Positions 5,068 to 9,716 of a DNA stretch of 9,716 nucleotides are shown here, piece by piece. The position numbers and the translations under genes are program-made. The notes under the pieces are model-generated. The model searched no databases. It worked only from the letters and a program-made list of their open reading frames with translations, and was not told where the DNA came from. The stretch is taken from contig CAZXSE010000030.1 in NCBI GenBank assembly GCA_964643325.1, positions 1 to 9,716 of the forward strand, in the 5' to 3' direction. Numbering within the stretch: the stretch's first letter is position 1; each line of letters starts with the position of its first letter. The stretch comes from Fredricksoniimonas sp964643325. Its GTDB lineage: Bacteria > Omnitrophota > Gorgyraeia > Zapsychrales > Fredricksoniimonadaceae.

Positions 5068-5474
5068 GAGTCGTTTTTGACTCGAATGTCCTTGTGGCTG
5101 CATTTGCGACGCATGGCGTTTGTCACGAGCTTTTTGAGCATTGTTTAAGAAATACCACCATCATCGGCAGTGATTTTATTGCAGCCGAAGTTGAGCGCAT
5201 ACTTGTCACCAAGATCAAAACACCTGTCAAAACTGCATCCGGGATCGTTGATTACCTAAAGAGCCAGCTTGAATGGGTAACCCCGCAGCATCAAAACATT
5301 GAGAAATTGCGTGATCCCAATGATCAAATGGTCATTGCAACGGCTTTATCCGGTGACGCTGACTTTCTGGTCACGGGGGATAAAGACTTGCTTGTTCTCA
5401 AGCAAGTGCAAAAGACCGCTATCATTCTGCCTAGAGACTTTTGGCTCAAGTGTCAGGCCTTGGGCGGGAGATAA
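5064..5474 (+). CDS. PIN domain ribonuclease toxin (COG1569-like, VapC superfamily)
   Basis: 136 residues. PIN-domain landmarks are present: MRVVFDSNVLVAAF with D6; SDFIAAEVERIL with the second acidic site (E42 or E44); LRDPNDQMVIATAL with D84 and D87; and DFLVTGDKDLLVL with D106 and D108. This sequence pattern is that of the family often called putative toxin-antitoxin component, PIN family (PIN_3). The full set of acidic residues suggests an active Mg-dependent ribonuclease acting on cellular RNA. It is translationally coupled to the RHH antitoxin by a 4-base overlap. It closes the accessory stretch; conserved housekeeping genes follow. Confidence 0.9.
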   Translation: MRVVFDSNVLVAAFATHGVCHELFEHCLRNTTIIGSDFIAAEVERILVTKIKTPVKTASGIVDYLKSQLEWVTPQHQNIEKLRDPNDQMVIATALSGDADFLVTGDKDLLVLKQVQKTAIILPRDFWLKCQALGGR

Positions 5475-5483
5475 ATTCTTCTA

Positions 5484-5512
5484 CTATAATTTTTACGATG
5501 ATGATATTATAG
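5484..5512. repeat. Inverted repeat CTATAAT/ATTATAG between the PIN toxin and the cyclo-ligase gene
   Basis: CTATAAT (5484-5490) and ATTATAG (5506-5512) are perfect 7-base inverted repeats with a 15-base loop. The left arm contains a perfect TATAAT at 5485-5490 that could be a -10 for the cyclo-ligase operon, but the best -35 (TTGGGC, 5460-5465) is weak with a 19-base spacer. It could be an operator over a promoter. Low certainty. Confidence 0.35.
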
Positions 5513-5561
5513 GGCAGGTTTTAGGGCGTATTTTTTACAAGATCCTGCCTGGTCGCAGGAT
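5513..5561 (+). promoter_or_regulatory. Two mutually exclusive hairpins in the cyclo-ligase leader
   Basis: GGCAGG (5513-5518) can pair with CCTGCC (5544-5549). Alternatively ATCCTGC (5542-5548) pairs with GCAGGAT (5555-5561) around a 6-base loop. The two share bases and cannot form together. The second ends 15 bases before the GTG start and would take up part of the AGGATAGG purine stretch. No U-run is present, so any switch would act on translation. The pairing is seen; the regulatory role is speculative. Confidence 0.3.
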
Positions 5562-5576
5562 AGGATAGGTCGAGCT

Positions 5577-6137
5577 GTGAATATCCAAGGTAAGCAAGAA
5601 TTACGAAAGTTAATTCTTGATCGTATAAAAGTTCAAAAGGAGGATGTTGCTTTATTAAAGAGCCGGGTCATCGTTGAAAAAGTGATGGCTTTACCGGTTT
5701 TTAAGAGTGCGGGGACGATCTTGTTCTATGCGTCTTCGCGGGGTGAGGTTGATACCTTTGCCCTCATGCAAAGAGCGATGGAGTTAAAGAAGCGGGTGGC
5801 ATTGCCACTGGTGCGGAAAGAAGAACGGCACATTATTGCGGTGCTGATAAAGTCTCTGACAGAGCTCAAAGCTGGTTCGTACGGGATACAGGAACCACTG
5901 GATGTTCCGCAGAATTATCTGAGTGCGGATGAGCTCGACCTTGTTATCGTTCCCGGCGTGGCGTTCGATCGCCAGAACAATCGCCTCGGGCGCGGCGCAG
6001 GGTATTATGACCGCTTCCTTTCCAAACTTCCCGCAAGAGTTCCTACCATCGCCCTGGCGTATGATCTTCAGGTCGTGGATGCCATTTCGGGCATTGAAGC
6101 GCACGACCGGCCGGTAACACAAGTCATCACCAACTGA
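5577..6137 (+). CDS. ygfA: 5-formyltetrahydrofolate cyclo-ligase (MTHFS)
   Basis: ATP-dependent conversion of 5-formyl-THF to 5,10-methenyl-THF, which returns a storage or inhibitory folate to the one-carbon pool. 186 residues, normal length. N-terminal helix with KQELRKLILDRI (6-17); ILFYASSRGEVDTF (48-61) is the conserved folate/phosphate region; KAGSYGIQEP (98-107); and the strongest motif begins at PGVAFD (126-131) and ends GAGYYDRFL (140-148), the ATP/folate-binding loop; HDRPV (176-180) closes the fold. The start is GTG 5577 with a weak purine-rich stretch before it. In many bacteria this gene lies next to the 6S RNA gene; here about 4.5 kb of rarA and accessory genes lie between the two. 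It precedes rny by 106 bases. Confidence 0.94.
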   Translation: MNIQGKQELRKLILDRIKVQKEDVALLKSRVIVEKVMALPVFKSAGTILFYASSRGEVDTFALMQRAMELKKRVALPLVRKEERHIIAVLIKSLTELKAGSYGIQEPLDVPQNYLSADELDLVIVPGVAFDRQNNRLGRGAGYYDRFLSKLPARVPTIALAYDLQVVDAISGIEAHDRPVTQVITN

Positions 6138-6159
6138 TCCGCTCGTTCATCAAACCAAG

Positions 6160-6224
6160 GCCCGCCGTGATCTGTCCGCCTTAGGGACAGACTTCGCCGG
6201 GCACCTGATCGCGCGGTCTGCGCG
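6160..6224 (+). promoter_or_regulatory. Two strong hairpins in the rny leader
   Basis: The 106-base gap before rny holds a two-part stem: GCCCG (6160-6164) with CGGGC (6198-6202), enclosing TCTGTCC (6171-6177) with GGACAGA (6185-6191) and a 7-base loop. A second hairpin, CGCGC (6210-6214) with GCGCG (6220-6224), lies 6 bases before the AAGGAG at 6231-6236. Neither is followed by T residues, so they are unlikely terminators. A processed or autoregulated 5' leader is possible. Confidence 0.4.
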
Positions 6225-6243
6225 TTAAAGAAGGAGTTGTCTT

Positions 6244-7815
6244 ATGGGAGAGAATTTGTTGTTGAACCTGATGTTGTTCCTTGTGGTGGGTGGCGGTGCG
6301 TTCGCGGGCGGTTATCTTCTTAGCCGGATCTTCAAAAGCCGGCAGATGAAACAGATCGAGAATGAGGCGGCGTCGATACGCGAGATGGCCCAGCGTGAAG
6401 CAAGCGCGATCAAGAAAGAATCCGAGCTTCATGCCAAGGACATGATGATCAAGCTGCGCCAGGAATTTGAACTCGAGACAAAACAGCGCCGGGAAGAACT
6501 GACCAATACGGAACGCCGGCTGGTCCAGAAAGAGGACAATGTTGAGAAACGGCTGGACCTTCTTGATAAGAAAGAGAAGGATCAGGCGACGCGCTTTGAG
6601 ACGCTGAAGCAGAAAGAGCAGGAGAATGCCCAGAAGGCAACAGAACTTGCCGGGCTTATCCAACAGGAAAAAGATACGCTGTTCAGGATCTCTAACTTAA
6701 GCCGCGAAGAGGCCAAGAACATGCTGCTCGCGCGCCTTGACGAAGAGCTGATCCACGAGAAAGCGACGCGGATCCGGCAGATGGAAGAGGAGATCAAGGA
6801 GAGCGCGGACAAGAAGGGCCGCGAACTTATTTCGCTCGCGATGCAGCGTTGCGCGTCCGATCACGCCGCGGAAACGACCATCAGCATGGTCGCGCTGCCC
6901 TCCGACGAAATGAAGGGGCGCATCATCGGCCGCGAAGGGCGCAATATCCGCGCGCTTGAGCAGGCCACGGGCGTTGACATCATTATCGACGATACGCCGG
7001 AAGCGGTCACCATATCGGGCTTTGATATGGTCCGCCGCGAAGTGGCGCGCCTGGCATTGGAACAGCTTGTTTCCGACGGGCGCATTCATCCGGGCCGCAT
7101 CGAAGAGGTGGTCGAGAAAGCCAAGAAGATGCTCGAGCAGAAGATCAAGGAAGAGGGCGAGGCCGCGGTCTTTGAATTGGGTATTCACAATATGCATCCC
7201 GAGCTTGTTAAGCTCATCGGCCGTTTAAAGTACCGCACCAGCTTCGGGCAGAACGTGCTGCAGCATACCAAGGAAGTGGCGCGGCTCATGGGTGTTATGG
7301 CGCATCAGCTGGGCTTGGACCCGCAATTGGCCAAGCGCGCGGGCATCCTTCATGATATCGGCAAGGTCGTTGCGGCCGAAGCCGAAGAGGGCACGCACGC
7401 GGTCGTTGGCGCGAGGCTGGCGCGCAAGTTCGGCGAGGTTGAGGTTGTGGCGCGCGCGGTTGAATCGCATCATAACGAGGTCGAGATGGCGTCGATCTTC
7501 GGGGTTTTGGTGTGCGTGGCGGATACGGTGAGCGCGTCCCGTCCGGGCGCCCGCGCGGAATCCCTGGAAACATATATCAAGCGCCTCGAGGGGCTGGAAA
7601 AGATCGCTTATTCGTTCAAGGGCATTGAGAAGGCCTTTGCCTTGCAGGCGGGCCGCGAGATCCGCATCCTGGTGGATCCGGCGAAGCTCAATGACGATGA
7701 GGCTGTTGTGATGGCACGCGATATCCGGACCAAGATCGAAGCGGAGATGGAATATCCGGGCCAGATCAAGGTGCTGGTGGTGCGCGAGACGCGCGCGGTG
7801 GAGTTCGCGAAATGA
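6244..7815 (+). CDS. rny: Ribonuclease Y
   Basis: Membrane-anchored endoribonuclease that initiates mRNA decay. 523 residues, the usual length. One N-terminal transmembrane segment (residues about 5-27, LLLNLMLFLVVGGGAFAGGY), then a long charged coiled coil (about 35-205), a KH RNA-binding domain with GRIIGREGRNIRALE (225-239), and an HD domain with H341 (VLQHTKEVARL), H370-D371 (ILHDIGK), H409-H410 and D427 (CVADTVSASRPGAR) as the metal-site residues. A C-terminal RNase Y-specific segment follows. ATG 6244 is set by AAGGAG 6231-6236. The stop overlaps the start of the phosphodiesterase gene (ATGA, 7812-7815), so the two are translated together, as in many bacteria where rny and ymdB are neighbours. 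No sign of damage. Confidence 0.97.
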   Translation: MGENLLLNLMLFLVVGGGAFAGGYLLSRIFKSRQMKQIENEAASIREMAQREASAIKKESELHAKDMMIKLRQEFELETKQRREELTNTERRLVQKEDNVEKRLDLLDKKEKDQATRFETLKQKEQENAQKATELAGLIQQEKDTLFRISNLSREEAKNMLLARLDEELIHEKATRIRQMEEEIKESADKKGRELISLAMQRCASDHAAETTISMVALPSDEMKGRIIGREGRNIRALEQATGVDIIIDDTPEAVTISGFDMVRREVARLALEQLVSDGRIHPGRIEEVVEKAKKMLEQKIKEEGEAAVFELGIHNMHPELVKLIGRLKYRTSFGQNVLQHTKEVARLMGVMAHQLGLDPQLAKRAGILHDIGKVVAAEAEEGTHAVVGARLARKFGEVEVVARAVESHHNEVEMASIFGVLVCVADTVSASRPGARAESLETYIKRLEGLEKIAYSFKGIEKAFALQAGREIRILVDPAKLNDDEAVVMARDIRTKIEAEMEYPGQIKVLVVRETRAVEFAK

Positions 7816-8585
7816 GGATCCTCTTTCTGGGGGATATCGTCGGCAAGCCCGGCAGGGATGCCGTGGCGAAGCATGTGCCTTTCATGCGCACGAAGGGCGG
7901 CATTGACATGGTTATTGTCAACGCCGAGAACGCGGCGGGCGGCGCGGGGATCACGGAGACCGTGGCGCGTGAACTTTTTTCGTTCGGGTGCGATGTGCTC
8001 ACGCTGGGCGACCATGTTTGGGACAAGCGCGAGATCTATCCGTACCTTAATGCTGAGCCGCGCGTCATTCGTCCGGCGAATTTTGCCGCGGAAGCGCCGG
8101 GGCGCGGCGTGTGTGTGGTCGATGTTAAGGGCGTCAGGGTCGCGGTCGCAACAGTGTTGGGGCGGACGTTCATGAAACAGATGACCAGTTGTCCGTTCCG
8201 CACGCTGGACACTGTTGTGGCGGGTTTGACGGATGTTAAGGTGATCGTGGTCGATATGCACGCCGAGGCGACCAGTGAAAAAGTGGCCATGGGCTGGTAT
8301 GCCGACGGGCGCGTCAGCGCCGTGCTGGGAACGCACACGCATATCCAGACCGCGGATGAAAAGATCCTCCCCAAAGGCACCGCGTACATTTCGGATGCCG
8401 GGATGACCGGGCCGTATGATTCGGTGATCGGCCAGATCAAGGAGAGGATCATTGAACGGTATTTAACGGGCATGCCGCACAAGTTCGAAGTGACGGCGTC
8501 TCCGGCGACATTGTGCGGTGTTATTGTGGACATTGACGCGGTCACGGGCCGCGCGCAGGGCATTGAGCGCGTGCAGAAAAACTGA
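7812..8585 (+). CDS. ymdB: YmdB-family metallophosphoesterase (TIGR00282)
   Basis: 257 residues, full length. The calcineurin-like metal-site motifs appear in order: LFLGDIVGKPGR with D8; VNAENAAGGAGIT with E39 and N40; LGDHVWDKREI with H68; VVDMHAEATSEK with H150; and GTHTHIQTADE with H175 and H177. The usual GNH is GDH here, so residue 67 is Asp instead of Asn. B. subtilis YmdB hydrolyses 2',3'- and 3',5'-cyclic nucleotides and affects biofilm and RNase Y-dependent expression. Its overlap with rny fits this link. The Asp substitution may still coordinate metal. Family assignment is certain; substrate is inferred. Confidence 0.94.
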   Translation: MRILFLGDIVGKPGRDAVAKHVPFMRTKGGIDMVIVNAENAAGGAGITETVARELFSFGCDVLTLGDHVWDKREIYPYLNAEPRVIRPANFAAEAPGRGVCVVDVKGVRVAVATVLGRTFMKQMTSCPFRTLDTVVAGLTDVKVIVVDMHAEATSEKVAMGWYADGRVSAVLGTHTHIQTADEKILPKGTAYISDAGMTGPYDSVIGQIKERIIERYLTGMPHKFEVTASPATLCGVIVDIDAVTGRAQGIERVQKN

Positions 8586-8599
8586 AACAGGAGGGTCCT

Positions 8600-8986
8600 A
8601 TGTCTTGGGAAGGATTGAACCGGCGTAAATTTCCGCGCGCGAATTTTCCATGTCTTATTAAGATCATCCACAGCGGCCAGTCGGATGAAACGATCCTTTC
8701 GCATACCGAGAATATCAGTACCGGCGGCGCTTGCGTGATCATTCGTAAGTCGCTGGAGATGTTCGCGCCGGTCAAGCTTGAGATCGACCTGATGGACGGG
8801 GCTGAATTGATCGCGTGCCAGGCCAAGGTCGTGTGGTCGGTGCGGCGCAAGGCGACCGAGGCGAACAAGCCGTCTTTTTATGATACCGGGTTTGAGTTCG
8901 TTGATATTTCCCAGGACAATCGCACGCGCGTGGCGGCTGCCGTTGAACATCTTGTTCGTTTTGGCCGCGCCACGGCGTATCGTTAA
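8600..8986 (+). CDS. PilZ domain protein, probable c-di-GMP receptor
   Basis: 128 residues made of a single PilZ domain. The N-terminal c-di-GMP motif RxxxR is present as R9-KFP-R13 (RRKFPR), and the second motif (D/N)xSxxG is N38-I-S40-TG-G43 (ENISTGGAC). Later strands include VKLEIDL, AKVVWSVRR and DTGFEFVDIS, a common ending of stand-alone PilZ proteins. With both motifs complete, c-di-GMP binding is likely; the output target is unknown. AGGAGG just upstream sets the ATG at 8600, 14 bases after the ymdB stop, and gltX follows after 16 bases, so it is in the same operon. There is no signal peptide or membrane segment. Confidence 0.92.
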   Translation: MSWEGLNRRKFPRANFPCLIKIIHSGQSDETILSHTENISTGGACVIIRKSLEMFAPVKLEIDLMDGAELIACQAKVVWSVRRKATEANKPSFYDTGFEFVDISQDNRTRVAAAVEHLVRFGRATAYR

Positions 8987-9002
8987 TAAGGAAGCTGCCT
9001 CG

Positions 9003-9716
9003 ATGGTCAAGGTCCGTTTTGCTCCAAGTCCGACGGGAAATTTGCATATTGGCGGCGCCCGCACGGCGTTGTTCAATTGGATGTACGCGAAAGCTCAGGG
9101 TGGGCAGTTCGTGTTGCGCATCGAAGATACGGACATGGAACGCTCCAAGCCCGAGTATGAAGCCGAGATCCTCGACAGCATGAAATGGCTTGGGCTTGAG
9201 TGGGATGAATTTTACCGCCAGAGCGAGCGGTTCGCGATCTATAAAGAGAATGCCGACAGGCTGGTGGCTGAAGGCAAGGCGTATTGCGACGGGACAGCCG
9301 TGCTGCTCAAGGTCGATAAAGCCCGCGAGATCAAGTTCGACGACCTCATCCGCGGCCTGATCGCGTTCAATACCGACGAGATCAAGGACCAGGTGCTGAT
9401 GAAGTCCGACGGGTCGCCTGCGTACAGCTTCAGCTGTGTGGTCGATGACGCGCTCATGGGCATCACGCATGTGATCCGAGGCGAAGATCATATTTCCAAT
9501 ACACCGAAACAGATCCTTATTTATGAAGCGCTGGGGTTCAAGGTCCCGAAGTTCGGGCATTTGCCGCTGATCATGGGTGCCGACGGGGCGAGGCTGTCGA
9601 AACGTTTTGGCGCGACCGCGGTCAGTGATTATCGCGGCGCGGGATTCTTGCCCGAGGCGCTGGTCAATTATCTGATGCTGTTGGGCTGGTCGCCGGGGCC
9701 GCAGGAGATCCTGCCG
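9003..9716 (+). CDS. gltX: Glutamyl-tRNA synthetase, N-terminal part (3' truncated by window), lacking the zinc-binding insert
   Basis: Charges tRNA-Glu (and possibly tRNA-Gln, for later amidation). ATG 9003 follows AAGGAAG at 8988-8994; 238 codons are visible and the frame is open to the last base. Class I landmarks: RFAPSPTGNLHIGGART holding the HIGH motif, RIEDTD, WLGLEWDE, VVDDALMGITHVIRGEDH, and the KMSKS-like loop ARLSKRFGA. The oddity is that GKAY runs directly into CDGTAVLLKV and then FDDLIRG. Most bacterial GluRSs have some 35-45 residues more here, holding the CxC...YxC zinc site. The frame reads through normally on both sides, so this is an in-frame shortening and not an error. The GluRS-like motifs after it argue against the YadB paralogue. 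Confidence 0.93.
   Translation, partial: MVKVRFAPSPTGNLHIGGARTALFNWMYAKAQGGQFVLRIEDTDMERSKPEYEAEILDSMKWLGLEWDEFYRQSERFAIYKENADRLVAEGKAYCDGTAVLLKVDKAREIKFDDLIRGLIAFNTDEIKDQVLMKSDGSPAYSFSCVVDDALMGITHVIRGEDHISNTPKQILIYEALGFKVPKFGHLPLIMGADGARLSKRFGATAVSDYRGAGFLPEALVNYLMLLGWSPGPQEILP

Noticed and set aside
6160..6224. Intrinsic terminator between the cyclo-ligase gene and rny
   Set aside because: The hairpins are strong, but neither is followed by a T-run; a structured leader is more likely.
9280..9320. Frameshift or sequencing error explaining the missing GluRS segment
   Set aside because: The reading frame and conserved motifs continue on both sides without change, so only a clean in-frame difference fits.

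Overview
The window is bacterial, about 50-55% G+C by eye, with genes tightly packed and nearly all on the + strand. It joins two blocks of conserved housekeeping genes by an accessory stretch. The left block is the 3' end of pheT (to 818), a structured intergenic region that probably encodes a 6S-like RNA (about 905-1068), and rarA (1071-2402). The right block is a compact run: 5-formyltetrahydrofolate cyclo-ligase (5577-6137), RNase Y (6244-7815), a YmdB-type phosphodiesterase (7812-8585), a PilZ protein (8600-8986) and the start of gltX (9003 to the window end). Secreted LamG-type proteins, a PilZ protein and this gene order would suit a Gram-negative-like uncultivated lineage such as Omnitrophota or a deltaproteobacterium-like group. 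That placement is a weak inference.

Between the blocks (about 2399-5474) lies an alternating array: LamG protein, toxin-antitoxin pair (DUF433/DUF5615), LamG protein, toxin-antitoxin pair (RHH/PIN). Each LamG gene has an ATG that overlaps the stop codon of the gene before it, with its own Shine-Dalgarno sequence. This ATG is followed by a pure CCACG pentanucleotide repeat (6 and 9 units) and then an identical 29-base sequence encoding the hydrophobic core of a signal peptide. In both copies the ATG is out of frame with the signal peptide and LamG domain. One more repeat, or two fewer, would join them into a secreted protein with a normal signal peptidase I site. This is the architecture of a slipped-strand phase-variation (contingency) locus, resembling the repeat-in-signal-peptide arrangement of Neisseria opa genes but with a different repeat and cargo. 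It is the most interesting signal in the window.

The right block looks like one operon: rny and ymdB overlap by ATGA, and pilZ and gltX follow after gaps of 14 and 16 bases. It links folate interconversion, mRNA decay, a c-di-GMP receptor candidate and tRNA charging. Smaller oddities are a GluRS that lacks the usual zinc-binding segment, a GNH-to-GDH change in the metal-site motif of the YmdB homologue, and several strong RNA hairpins in the leaders.
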